Below are positions 9,305 to 17,061 of a DNA stretch of 64,000 bases, in pieces (position 1 is the first letter of the stretch; every line of letters starts with the position of its first letter). Source of the DNA: Mesorhizobium sp. (GTDB taxonomy: Bacteria > Pseudomonadota > Alphaproteobacteria > Rhizobiales > Rhizobiaceae); assembly GCA_004020315.1 (NCBI GenBank), contig SAQG01000004.1, forward strand, positions 62,001 through 126,000, given 5' to 3'. Under the pieces are notes generated by a model. The model made no database searches, was not told the origin of the DNA, and was given only the letters and a program-made list of their open reading frames with translations. Made by a program: the position numbers and the translations under genes.

Positions 9305-10099
9305 ATGGCTGACACAACTGCTCCCACGCCACTGATCGATATGCGCAACATTTCGATTGCCTTCGGCGGTATTCGCGCCGTCGACGATGCGTCGATCGAC
9401 CTTTTCCCGGGCGAGGTCGTGGCGCTGCTTGGCCACAACGGCGCCGGAAAGTCGACGCTGATCAAGATCCTGTCCGGTGCCTATAAGCGCGATTCGGGCC
9501 AGATCTTCGTCAATGGCGAAGAGGCTTCGATCTCCAATCCGCGCGACGCCAAGAAATACGGCATCGAGACGATCTACCAGACGCTGGCGCTCGCCGACAA
9601 TGTCGACGCCGCCGCCAACCTTTTCCTCGGCCGCGAGCTGATGACCGGCTGGGGCACGCTCGACGATGGCGCCATGGAGGCCGAGGCGCGCAAGGTGATG
9701 GGCAGGCTCAATCCCCGTTTCCAGCGCTTCAAGGAGCCGGTGGTCAAGCTCTCGGGCGGCCAGCGGCAGTCGGTGGCGATCGCGCGCGCCATCCTGTTCA
9801 ACGCCCGCATCCTGATCATGGATGAGCCGACGGCGGCACTGGGCCCGCAGGAAACGGCGCAGGTCGGCGAACTGGTCATGCAGCTGAAGGTCGACGGCAT
9901 CGGCATCTTCCTGATCAGCCATGACATCCACGATGTGTTCGAGCTTGCCGACCGCGTCTGCGTTATGAAAAATGGTCAGGTCGTTGGCACGGCGCGCACC
10001 AGCGACGTGACCCAGGACGAGGTGCTCGGCATGATCATCCTGGGCAAGTGCCCGCCCGGCGCCATCCCGGGACCAGGTGCGCTGAAGATCGCCGCCTGA
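9305..10099 (+). CDS. xylG: Sugar ABC transporter ATPase XylG (single-domain type)
   Basis: ATPase energising XylF/XylH import, 264 aa. Walker A is GHNGAGKST, the signature is [14 protein letters not shown] and Walker B is [16 protein letters not shown]. coli XylG is a duplicated protein of about 510 aa; this one has a single nucleotide-binding domain and would act as a homodimer, like rhizobial FrcA-type ATPases. The ATG follows AGGGAGGAAC. The 95-bp gap after xylH holds repeat copy A. Confidence 0.9.
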   Translation: MADTTAPTPLIDMRNISIAFGGIRAVDDASIDLFPGEVVALLGHNGAGKSTLIKILSGAYKRDSGQIFVNGEEASISNPRDAKKYGIETIYQTLALADNVDAAANLFLGRELMTGWGTLDDGAMEAEARKVMGRLNPRFQRFKEPVVKLSGGQRQSVAIARAILFNARILIMDEPTAALGPQETAQVGELVMQLKVDGIGIFLISHDIHDVFELADRVCVMKNGQVVGTARTSDVTQDEVLGMIILGKCPPGAIPGPGALKIAA

Positions 10100-10160
10100 T
10101 GCATCAAATAAGCCGGCTAAATGCCCGTCATTTGATATGCCAGTCGGCATGATGGTTTGA

Positions 10161-10182
10161 CCGCGCCATTGTTTTGGCGCGG
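10161..10182 (+). terminator. Hairpin after xylG
   Basis: CCGCGCCA (10161-10168) pairs perfectly with TGGCGCGG (10175-10182) across a 6-base loop. There is no T run, so it is either a factor-dependent terminator or simply a 3'-end stabilising structure. Confidence 0.4.
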
Positions 10183-10229
10183 GGACTTGCTCATAAAGGT
10201 CAGGAACCGTTCATGGGCCGCAGCAGCAA

Positions 10230-11873
10230 TTGAAGAAGTTCTTCCCGATCGTCGCTTTCGTCGCCGTCGCGCTGATCAGCCTGACGATGGCGGGATTCGC
10301 CTATTTCGCCACGCAGGAAGCGGCGCGCATTAAGTTCGAGGCGACGGCGGACGACGCCCTCAACCGGATCGATAGCCGCATCGACCTGCATCTGTCGCTG
10401 CTGCGATCGACCCATGCGCTGTTCGAGGCTCGCAATGGTGACATTTCGCGGGGCGAATTCAAGGCCTTCTTCGATGCGCTTGGTATTAACGACAATTTCG
10501 CTGGCCTGCGCGGCATCGGCTTTCTCCGACTGGTGAGAGCCGGTGACGAGGCAGCGGTCGAGCGTGCCATCCTGCACGATTATGGCGCCAGCTATCCGAT
10601 CTATCCGGCTACGACAACGTTGCCATGGCGTACGCCGATCACGCTATTCGAGCCGCTCGGCCCTTCCAATCAATCCAGCATCGGCTACGACATGTTCACC
10701 GAACCGGTGCGGCGCGAGGCGATCGAAAAGGCGATGGCCGACAACCAGCAGCACGCGAGCGGGCGCGTGCAGCTAGGCCAGGAAACAGGCGCTGCGCAGA
10801 CCTTCACCGGCTTCCTGGTCTTCGTGCGACTCAACATCGAAACCGCGCCGGACGGCATCGATGCGTCCAGATCCTCGACATCAGGCTTTCTCTATGCGGC
10901 ATTCCGCGCACGCGACCTGTTCCAGACCGCGCTCAGCCGGACGCCGCTGCTGCCGGTCAACATCGAAATCTATGACGGCAAGGTGGATGCCGACCATCTT
11001 TTGTTCCAGTCGGAAACACCGCCGGCGTCGACCTTCGGTGACAGGTTGGTGGTCTCTCGCGAGATCACCATCGCCGGACGTCCATGGACCGTCCTGTTCA
11101 GGCCGACAAGCGCCTTCTCGCAACCCTCCTCGCGCGCCATTCCGGTGATGCTCGGCCTGTTCGGCCTGCTGCTCGCGGGAACCATCGCGCTGGTGGCACG
11201 CTATCAGGAGCGGGCCTATGACGCGGTCTCGCTGCTTCATGAGACGACGGAAAAAAGCCTGCTCGAAAAAGACCTGATGCTGCAGGAGATGAAGCACCGC
11301 ATCAAGAACTCGATCACGCGGGTGCTGGCGATCGCGCGCCAGACGGCGTCGCATGCCACCGACGTCCACGAGTTCTCGTCCTCTTTTTCGGCCCGGCTGC
11401 AAGCGATGGCGGCTTCCCAGGACATGCTGACGCGCTCGCGCTGGCAGAAGGCCGATCTCGGCGATCTCTTGCGCATCGAGCTTGGCCAGGTGTTCGGCAG
11501 GGAGCTTCCCGAGGGGATATTGTCGGGGCCAGAGGTGTTGCTCGATGAGACGACGACGCAGGCGCTCGGCCTGACGTTTCACGAACTGGCGACGAACGCG
11601 CTGAAATATGGCGAAACCGGCAATTCGGCCAATATTCGAAAGGGCGACTGGTCGCTCAAGGTCGACTGGTCGGTCGAAGGCAGCAGGAGCGACCGGACGC
11701 TGGTTCTCAACTGGCGCGAAGCCGGCCAGAAGAAACTCGAACCACCTGTCAAAACCGGTTTTGGCACCAAGCTGATTGATCTGAACGTCACGCGCGAATT
11801 GCGCGGCACGATCAATCGCGATTTTCATGACGGCGGGTTGAGCGTGGAAATCAGGATTCCATTGTCGGGCTGA
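10230..11873 (+). CDS. Membrane sensor histidine kinase, CHASE plus HWE-type kinase
   Basis: Membrane kinase of 547 aa. A first membrane segment (about residues 4-26) and a second (about 303-325) enclose a periplasmic CHASE-like sensor domain, with the motif LRGIGFLRLV. The cytoplasmic part has the phosphoacceptor region EMKHRIKNSITRVLAIARQT (about 350), the HWE-type N box (LTFHELATNALKYG) and WRE later in the ATPase domain. HWE/HisKA_2 kinases feed PhyR in other alphaproteobacteria, and phyR lies 3 kb away. The start is TTG, overlapping the TGA of a six-codon ORF (ATG at 10213), so translation may be coupled; the start is uncertain. Confidence 0.82.
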   Translation: MKKFFPIVAFVAVALISLTMAGFAYFATQEAARIKFEATADDALNRIDSRIDLHLSLLRSTHALFEARNGDISRGEFKAFFDALGINDNFAGLRGIGFLRLVRAGDEAAVERAILHDYGASYPIYPATTTLPWRTPITLFEPLGPSNQSSIGYDMFTEPVRREAIEKAMADNQQHASGRVQLGQETGAAQTFTGFLVFVRLNIETAPDGIDASRSSTSGFLYAAFRARDLFQTALSRTPLLPVNIEIYDGKVDADHLLFQSETPPASTFGDRLVVSREITIAGRPWTVLFRPTSAFSQPSSRAIPVMLGLFGLLLAGTIALVARYQERAYDAVSLLHETTEKSLLEKDLMLQEMKHRIKNSITRVLAIARQTASHATDVHEFSSSFSARLQAMAASQDMLTRSRWQKADLGDLLRIELGQVFGRELPEGILSGPEVLLDETTTQALGLTFHELATNALKYGETGNSANIRKGDWSLKVDWSVEGSRSDRTLVLNWREAGQKKLEPPVKTGFGTKLIDLNVTRELRGTINRDFHDGGLSVEIRIPLSG

Positions 11874-11968
11874 AACGTCGCCGCAAACCGACCGTTTTCG
11901 AAGGCGCAAAGTAAACAGAGACCGGACGAGCCGGTCTCCGCTTCTGTTGGCTCATGCGTTTGAACGGA

Positions 11969-12211
11969 TCAGCAGCGAGCCGTAAAAAGACGGCCACGGT
12001 TGTCGCGGTACTGGCAATAGCCATTGCGCAGGTTGCGCACCAGCAGGCCGGAACCGGCACCGACGGCTGCGCCGACGAGCGCACCCCTGCCGCCGCCAAT
12101 CAGGCCGCCAGCCAGCGCGCCAACACCGGCGCCGACGCCGACATCCCGCTCAGTGGTGCTGCAACCGCTGATCGCGACCACGGCAACCATGGCAATAATC
12201 ATCTTCCGCAT
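11969..12211 (-). CDS. Small glycine-zipper lipoprotein
   Basis: An 80-aa lipoprotein. The signal peptide ends in the lipobox ISGC (Cys at residue 17). A glycine-rich region of about residues 25-57 follows, with repeated small-residue spacing (GAGVGALAGGLIGGG) typical of glycine-zipper outer-membrane proteins. The C-terminus is basic with two cysteines (NGYCQY...TARC). Such proteins are common envelope components of uncertain role. No exact EcfG-type promoter lies upstream, although it sits inside the stress island. Confidence 0.8.
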   Translation of the reverse strand: MRKMIIAMVAVVAISGCSTTERDVGVGAGVGALAGGLIGGGRGALVGAAVGAGSGLLVRNLRNGYCQYRDNRGRLFTARC

Positions 12212-12293
12212 AGAGAGTCACTCCTCGCTTATGTCCTCACTTTTAGCTCCACCCGTCATTTATCATGCGGAAAAGCGTTCTGCCTGCTCGATT

Positions 12294-12620
12294 TCATTGT
12301 TGGCTAAGAGAATCTTTTTCGGGGCGCGCACCGTTCGAGGCAACCTCAAGGTTGGAAACTTCCACGGAAGCATCGAGCGTGCCGTCCGGACGCACATTCC
12401 AGACGATCTGGTCGTAATCATCCTCAAGCGCCGGATCGACGGAAAGGCATTTGGCGATTATGCGCGGAGCCTGACTCTGCGCATCGCTTAGGACGAAAGA
12501 ACGCTCGGCGTTGCATTCCTGAGCGGTTTCGAAAACGCTCACCGACACAGGCAGTTCGCGACACTCGGTCATCGTGTTCGAACAGCCAATGACCAGCAGC
12601 ACGGCAGCGATATGTTCCAT
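12294..12620 (-). CDS. Small exported protein of unknown function, predicted GSR member
   Basis: A 108-aa protein beginning MEHIAAVLLVIGCSNTMTEC. The short hydrophobic N-terminus, with cysteine at residue 13, suggests a signal peptide or lipoprotein; two further cysteines follow in the mature part. I know of similar short rhizobial hypothetical proteins but no function. The frame could extend to 12662, but an exact EcfG-type promoter lies at 12644-12668, so transcription should begin inside that extension. This supports the ATG at 12620. Confidence 0.7.
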   Translation of the reverse strand: MEHIAAVLLVIGCSNTMTECRELPVSVSVFETAQECNAERSFVLSDAQSQAPRIIAKCLSVDPALEDDYDQIVWNVRPDGTLDASVEVSNLEVASNGARPEKDSLSQQ

Positions 12621-12643
12621 GGCGACGGTCCTCTCGCCATAAG

Positions 12644-12668
12644 AACGGGCCACATCCGCCAAAGTTCC
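12644..12668 (-). promoter_or_regulatory. EcfG-type promoter for the 12294-12620 gene
   Basis: On the minus strand: GGAAC, 16 bp, CGTT, an exact match to the known GSR consensus. The -10 end is about 24 bp from the ATG at 12620. Confidence 0.85.
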
Positions 12669-12754
12669 TGCGATCTAGCTAGGCTGGCGCGGCTGATTGG
12701 AGAACAAGTCGACATGAGGCAAGCACAAGCCGCCGGCCACTTGCGTCCGACGCT

Positions 12755-12934
12755 CTAGACCAACTGGAACGCGGCGGCCAGGACGACCACTGCCAGCCCG
12801 ATTGCGGCGAGGCCGGGGGTCGGGAGGGAAGCACGGGGCGACGGCATCGCCGATGCTTCGAAATCCTGAAACCCGCCCATCGAAACGCGTGCGGCCTGTT
12901 CCAGCCTGTTGATGTCGGCACCCGTCAAAGTCAT
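12755..12934 (-). CDS. Small single-span membrane protein, hypothetical
   Basis: A 59-aa frame starting MTLTGADINRLEQAARVSMG. It ends in one hydrophobic segment (GLAAIGLAVVVLAAAFQLV) with almost no tail, as in tail-anchored proteins. A GGAGGA site directly abuts the ATG at 12934; a TTG two codons later is better spaced from it. No homologue is recognised. The Shine-Dalgarno site and the amphipathic-then-membrane layout are the only support. Confidence 0.5.
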   Translation of the reverse strand: MTLTGADINRLEQAARVSMGGFQDFEASAMPSPRASLPTPGLAAIGLAVVVLAAAFQLV

Positions 12935-13061
12935 TCCTCCCGTACTGCGCAGCAACCGCGATCGAAAACGTCATGCGGAGCGGTGTCTGGGAAAAACACC
13001 ATCGGACTTTATGGTGAACAGGTGGTTAAGGCCGGCGTGGCGGCTATCGATCCCCAGCCGT

Positions 13062-14075
13062 TCAATCCGTCTCGAAATTGCCGCGAGGAACGATAAGACG
13101 ATATTCGAGGCGATCCTCGGTGATTTCAAGTGTCGCCGTACCGTTCAACGACGCGGGCACGACGCGCTCGAGCGCGACGCTGCCAAAACGCTTCTCGCTG
13201 GGCTGATTGTCATTGGCTCCGATGGCTTCGGCCCATATCAGCGACAGTGCGGTCTCGCCAGCGGAAGCAGCCGTCAGATCGGCCGTCACCTCGACGAAAC
13301 CGTCGGCTCGCGACAGAGCGCCGTAGCTGACCGAATTGACGGCAAGCTCGTGCATGGCCAAGCCGATATGCAGGGCGGCATTGGGGTTGAGATACGGGTT
13401 TGCACCGCGGAAACGCAGGCTGCGCACGGGGTCGGCTCCATAGCGGCCGACCTGGCCGGACACCAGTTCGCGCAGTGCCGCTCCTCGCCAGTTGGACGAG
13501 GTCACCAGATCCTGGGATGAGGCAAGCGACTGCAGCCGGCCGCGAAAGCGTGTCAGGAAATCACTGAGCGTGTCCGAATAACGGCTGGTCTGGGTGGCGA
13601 TGCTCTGGATGATGGCCAGGAGGTTCTTCGAACGGTGGCTGACCTCGCGCAGCAGCGTCTTCAGGGTCTGCTCGCGACGTTTCTGCTCGGTCGTCTCGAC
13701 CATGGTGGTGACGACGCCCTGCACAGCGCCGTCATCGTCATGATCAGCGTCTACCCATATTTGGAACCAGCGAACGCCATCGTCGGCGGGAATGCTGAGC
13801 TCAAGATGTTCCGGATTGCCGGATGCGACGACGTTGCGCTTGGCCGCACCGATGCGCTCCGCCTGCGCCAGCGGCAGCATGCCGTTGCTGTCGCCCGTAT
13901 CGGAAGCCCATGGCGGGCGCATGTTGCGGGCCCAGATGGTTTTCATCTCGCGATCCTGATAAACAACCGAAATCCCGGCATTGTGCAGGGCATGGAGAAG
14001 GGCCCGGCCAAGCTGCATTCCGCTCTCAGCGGACTGCAAAGCGATGATCTCATCGCTTCGTCCGCTGTCTTTCAT
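13062..14075 (-). CDS. Soluble PAS-HWE sensor histidine kinase
   Basis: A cytoplasmic kinase of 337 aa with no membrane segment. Residues about 25-130 form a PAS-like domain (GISVVYQDREMKTIW). The phosphoacceptor block is REVSHRSKNLLAIIQSIATQ, followed by an HWE N box (LAMHELAVNSVSYG) and WAE in the ATPase region, which place it in the HWE family. It is a candidate input kinase for PhyR, encoded just downstream of the DUF1328 gene. The ATG at 14075 has a GGAG site; an alternative ATG at 14096 has none. A near-consensus EcfG promoter lies at 14127-14151. Confidence 0.83.
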   Translation of the reverse strand: MKDSGRSDEIIALQSAESGMQLGRALLHALHNAGISVVYQDREMKTIWARNMRPPWASDTGDSNGMLPLAQAERIGAAKRNVVASGNPEHLELSIPADDGVRWFQIWVDADHDDDGAVQGVVTTMVETTEQKRREQTLKTLLREVSHRSKNLLAIIQSIATQTSRYSDTLSDFLTRFRGRLQSLASSQDLVTSSNWRGAALRELVSGQVGRYGADPVRSLRFRGANPYLNPNAALHIGLAMHELAVNSVSYGALSRADGFVEVTADLTAASAGETALSLIWAEAIGANDNQPSEKRFGSVALERVVPASLNGTATLEITEDRLEYRLIVPRGNFETD

Positions 14076-14126
14076 GTCTCCGGCTCTGGATTGCATTTGG
14101 TCACTTCACCCGCCCACTGCAGGCTG

Positions 14127-14151
14127 AACGGCTGACCGAAAAATGGGTTGC
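14127..14151 (-). promoter_or_regulatory. Near-consensus EcfG-type promoter for the PAS-HWE kinase
   Basis: Minus strand GCAAC-N16-CGTT: one mismatch in the -35 element and an exact -10. About 50 bp upstream of the kinase ATG at 14075. Weaker than the nine exact matches. Confidence 0.45.
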
Positions 14152-14247
14152 CAAAAGAAGTCCGCCGAGCGACGTCCAGCTAAGGACACCGCCCGGCGGT
14201 AGCTGGAAACCGCTTGAGGGGTGCGGCTCCCAGTGTCGGATCCCAGT

Positions 14248-14415
14248 TCACGACGCGCGTTTGAACAAGCCCGCAACAAGCGAAATGATCAGGAAAGCGA
14301 GAAAGATGAAAAACAATATCTGCGCGATACCAGCCGAGGTGCCGGCGATGCCGCCGAAACCAAGAGCGCCTGCAATGATCGCAACCACGAGAAATACCAG
14401 CGCCCAGTAGAGCAT
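14248..14415 (-). CDS. DUF1328-family small membrane protein
   Basis: A 55-aa, very hydrophobic protein starting [20 protein letters not shown] and ending LFKRAS, with two predicted membrane segments. Sequence and length match the DUF1328 (YtjA-like) family of unknown function. The start follows a GGAGATGG site. An exact EcfG-type promoter at 14445-14469 lies 30 bp upstream, so it is a predicted member of the general stress regulon. Confidence 0.88.
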   Translation of the reverse strand: MLYWALVFLVVAIIAGALGFGGIAGTSAGIAQILFFIFLAFLIISLVAGLFKRAS

Positions 14416-14444
14416 GATCCATCTCCATCAAATGGTACGGCAAA

Positions 14445-14469
14445 AACGATTTTCGTTCCCGTTTGTTCC
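14445..14469 (-). promoter_or_regulatory. EcfG-type promoter for the DUF1328 gene
   Basis: Minus strand GGAAC, 16 bp, CGTT, exact; 30 bp from the DUF1328 start codon. Confidence 0.87.
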
Positions 14470-14648
14470 ACCCTTTCCCGAAAAAGACGATCCCTGGCAA
14501 TCTTTCCGGCCCGAATTTAATCGGTCATGCGCAGGGGAAGTTCGAGGTGCGCGCGACGATTGCTGGCCGCAAGCGGCCAGCATCATCGAGCTATGGAAAA
14601 CGAGCAAACTGTGGAAAACGGGGCGGCGCGAGGCTGGGCTGCCCGACC

Positions 14649-15443
14649 CTATGCAGCGGCTTTCGCATGCCGGTCGAAGAACAGCGCCTGGCTGATCAGG
14701 GCCTTGACCATATCCGGGTTGAACGGCTTGGTGACGAGGAAGGCCGGCTCCGGCCGCTCGCCGGTCAGGAGGCGCTCGGGAAAGGCGGTGATGAAGATCA
14801 CCGGCACCGGTGTGGAAGACAGTATCTCGTTCACCGCTTCGATGCCGGAGCTTCCGTCGGCAAGCTGGATGTCGGCCAGCACCATCTTCGGCCGCGTCTT
14901 TATGAACAGCGCCACCGCCTCGGCGTGGGTACGCGCAGTTCCGACAACGCGATGGCCCAGGCTTTCGACCATTTGCTCGATGTCCATGGCAATCAGCGGC
15001 TCGTCCTCGATGATCAGGACATCGGTTGCCACCTGGCGGGAAATCTCGTTGCTGGCCTCGGCAAGAAGTTCGGAGAACTCCTGATCGTCGACGTCGAGAA
15101 TCTCCGCCGCCTCGTCTTCGCTGAAACCTTCGACGGCGACCAGCAGGAAGGCCTGCCGGGGACGGGGTGAGATCGCGTTCAGGTTGGCGGCGGCGCGCTG
15201 TTCCCACGCCGACTGCGGGTGTTCCTGCGGAACCCTGATGGCGACCGAGGTGAACAGCCTGGCGAAGACCTTGTAGAGCGCGATGCGGTCGCTCGACGCG
15301 TTCGGAAAGATGTCGACGTCGGCGATGATGGCTTCGAGCATCGCGGCGACCAGCGCGTCGCCACTCTCCTGCGATCCGGAAACGGCCCGCGAAAAGCGGC
15401 GCAGGAACGGCAGGTGCGGAGCGATGGTTGCGGATAGGCTCAT
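14649..15443 (-). CDS. phyR: General stress response regulator PhyR
   Basis: Anti-anti-sigma response regulator, 264 aa. When phosphorylated it binds NepR and frees sigma EcfG. Residues about 1-135 form a sigma-like domain imitating an ECF sigma factor (RPRQAFLLVAVEGFSEDEAA is its sigma4-like part). Residues about 140-260 form a receiver with IIEDEPLIA, phosphoacceptor Asp in MVLADIQLADG, and Lys in LVTKPFN. The ATG at 15443 follows GGGAGA; the longer frame to 15749 runs through both promoters and nepR. It is divergent from nepR-ecfG, the standard arrangement. Confidence 0.97.
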   Translation of the reverse strand: MSLSATIAPHLPFLRRFSRAVSGSQESGDALVAAMLEAIIADVDIFPNASSDRIALYKVFARLFTSVAIRVPQEHPQSAWEQRAAANLNAISPRPRQAFLLVAVEGFSEDEAAEILDVDDQEFSELLAEASNEISRQVATDVLIIEDEPLIAMDIEQMVESLGHRVVGTARTHAEAVALFIKTRPKMVLADIQLADGSSGIEAVNEILSSTPVPVIFITAFPERLLTGERPEPAFLVTKPFNPDMVKALISQALFFDRHAKAAA

Positions 15444-15525
15444 GATGGACGTCTCCCTCTGACGTGACTGCATAGATTGTAGGCCAAGCTGATTACAAGC
15501 CCCGAAAATACGCCCTGAAAACATA

Positions 15526-15550
15526 AACGCCGGCTTTCCGAAAAAGTTCC
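15526..15550 (-). promoter_or_regulatory. EcfG-type promoter for phyR
   Basis: Minus strand GGAAC, 16 bp, CGTTT, exact. It lies back to back with the nepR promoter, 8 bp apart, and provides positive autoregulation of the anti-anti-sigma factor. Confidence 0.92.
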
Positions 15551-15558
15551 GATGGTTT

Positions 15559-15583
15559 GGAACTAATGTAAGGGGACGGCGTT
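15559..15583 (+). promoter_or_regulatory. EcfG-type promoter for nepR-ecfG
   Basis: GGAAC, 16 bp, CGTTT, exact. It lies 97 bp upstream of nepR. The sigma factor would therefore transcribe itself and its anti-sigma factor. Confidence 0.92.
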
Positions 15584-15679
15584 TGAGGTCGGGACGGGCA
15601 ACCAGACGAGGGGACCGCCGGCTTTGCATCGTGTATTGAAGGGCGGCAGGGTGCTGGGAACGAAGGGCGAAATGTGGAC

Positions 15680-15874
15680 ATGACGAAAGATAACACGGCT
15701 GGCGCTGCAAACAGGCGCCGGGCTGCTTCCGGCGACCCGCTCGGGCCAAACTCGGAAATCGGCCGCAAACTCAAACAATATTACGACGAGCTGGTCTCCG
15801 ACAACGTGCCGGATCGCTTCGCCCAATTGCTCAGCCAGTTGGAACAGGCGCAACCTGCACGGAAAAAGGACTGA
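15680..15874 (+). CDS. nepR: Anti-sigma factor NepR
   Basis: Small anti-sigma factor, 64 aa, that holds EcfG inactive until phospho-PhyR captures it. The conserved NepR core is visible at about residues 28-55: IGRKLKQYYDELVSDNVPDR then FAQLLSQLE. The flanks are charged and disordered, as usual. The ATG at 15680 is chosen; a GTG two codons earlier (15674) is possible. The stop lies 3 bp before ecfG, indicating tight co-expression. Confidence 0.95.
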   Translation: MTKDNTAGAANRRRAASGDPLGPNSEIGRKLKQYYDELVSDNVPDRFAQLLSQLEQAQPARKKD

Positions 15875-15877
15875 GGC

Positions 15878-16429
15878 ATGGCGGCCGTCTCCCAGAGTTT
15901 CAAGACGGATCTGCTCGGCTCGATTCCGAGCCTGCGGGCCTTTGCCGTGTCATTGACGCAAAACGCCGACAAGGCCGACGATCTGGTGCAGGAAACGCTG
16001 GTGAAGGCATGGGACAAGCATGAGAGCTTCGAGCCAGGCACCAATCTCAAGGCATGGCTGTTCACGATCCTGCGCAACGAATTCTATTCGCAGATGCGCA
16101 AGCGCGGCCGCGAGGTGCAGGACAGCGACGGCATCATGACGGCCAGGCTAGCCGTCCATCCGGCTCAGCACGGCCAGCTCGATCTCAAGGACTTTCGTAG
16201 CGCGCTCGAGCAATTGCCCGAGGACCAGCGCGAAGCCATCATCCTCATCGGCGCGTCGGGATTTTCCTACGAGGAAGCCGCCGAAATTTGTGGCTGTGCG
16301 GTCGGAACGATCAAGAGCCGCGTCAGCCGCGCCCGCACGCGGCTGCAGGAAATCCTGAAGATTTCCGGCGATGACGAGTTTGGCCCGGATGCGATCTCGG
16401 CTCAGGTGACGGGGTCGAACGCCGCTTGA
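15878..16429 (+). CDS. ecfG: General stress ECF sigma factor EcfG
   Basis: Extracytoplasmic-function sigma factor of the EcfG (ECF15) group, 183 aa; directs RNA polymerase to GGAAC-N16/17-CGTT promoters. Region 2 (about 20-85) includes NADKADDLVQETLVKAWDK and LKAWLFTILRNEFYS. Region 4 (about 110-165) includes LPEDQREAIILIGASGFSYE and GTIKSRVSRAR. It is co-transcribed with nepR from an autoregulated promoter. Nine exact target promoters lie within 10 kb. Confidence 0.97.
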   Translation: MAAVSQSFKTDLLGSIPSLRAFAVSLTQNADKADDLVQETLVKAWDKHESFEPGTNLKAWLFTILRNEFYSQMRKRGREVQDSDGIMTARLAVHPAQHGQLDLKDFRSALEQLPEDQREAIILIGASGFSYEEAAEICGCAVGTIKSRVSRARTRLQEILKISGDDEFGPDAISAQVTGSNAA

Positions 16430-16474
16430 ATCCTGAATACGGTCTACCGGTAATATGGGATCGGCAATACGGGC

Positions 16475-16912
16475 TCAAACAAGAGGTCCGCGCCCGCAGG
16501 CCGCCGCCACTGCCTCCACGAGATCGTCTCCCGAATATGGCTTGGTGACCAGTCTGACGTCCGGAAAGGACACCTTGATTTCGTCCATGTCGGAATAGCC
16601 CGAGGCGAAGACGAAAGGCACGCCCGATTCGCGCAGCCGCGAAGCGAAATCGAGTGTCGAAGTGCCGCCCAGCATGAGATCGACGATGGCCGCATCGAAT
16701 CGCGAGGCAACGCTCTTCCGATCGATCTCAGCCAGATCGCGGGCGATGACCACGTCGCCGGCGCCATAGTCGCGGCAAAGCTGCTCGACATCCATGGCGA
16801 TCAGGAATTCATCCTCCAGAACAAGAATCCGCAATCCGTCCAGCAATGGGGGCACGTGGCAATGTCTCCGTGGGGCGCAGGGAACAGGGAGCGCAGGGGA
16901 TAGAGGAGTCAT
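16475..16912 (-). CDS. Single-domain response regulator
   Basis: A receiver-only protein of about 145 aa. It has the acidic pocket (VLEDEFLIAMD), the phosphoacceptor Asp in AAIVDLMLGG, and the Lys in LVTKPYSGDD, with no output domain. Such proteins act as phosphate sinks or shuttles; beside HWE kinases and PhyR it may tune the stress phosphorelay. It is convergent with ecfG. The start is uncertain: ATG 16912, or GTG 16855 with a better GGAGA site and a canonical receiver N-terminus. No exact EcfG-type promoter precedes it. Confidence 0.8.
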   Translation of the reverse strand: MTPLSPALPVPCAPRRHCHVPPLLDGLRILVLEDEFLIAMDVEQLCRDYGAGDVVIARDLAEIDRKSVASRFDAAIVDLMLGGTSTLDFASRLRESGVPFVFASGYSDMDEIKVSFPDVRLVTKPYSGDDLVEAVAAACGRGPLV

Positions 16913-16918
16913 GATCCC

Positions 16919-16966
16919 TATTTGGCTTCCTGTCATTTAAAGTTATTTGGCATCCTGTCATTTAAA
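16919..16966. repeat. Two tandem 23-bp direct repeats upstream of the single-domain regulator
   Basis: TATTTGGCTTCCTGTCATTT plus AAA at 16919, repeated at 16944 with one change (GGCATCC). The period is 25 bp. The location between divergent genes suggests an operator pair; the binding protein is unknown. Confidence 0.6.
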
Positions 16967-16990
16967 AAAGACATGCCTGTCGCAGATGGC

Positions 16991-17015
16991 GGAACCTCGA
17001 TGCCTGCAGGGCGTT
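16991..17015 (+). promoter_or_regulatory. EcfG-type promoter for the Crp/Fnr regulator
   Basis: GGAAC, 16 bp, CGTTT, exact; 47 bp upstream of the ATG at 17062. Confidence 0.87.
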
Positions 17016-17061
17016 TGCTATCGCCCTCCGGAAGAGGGCCCGCTTTCGAAGAGGGACTGAA

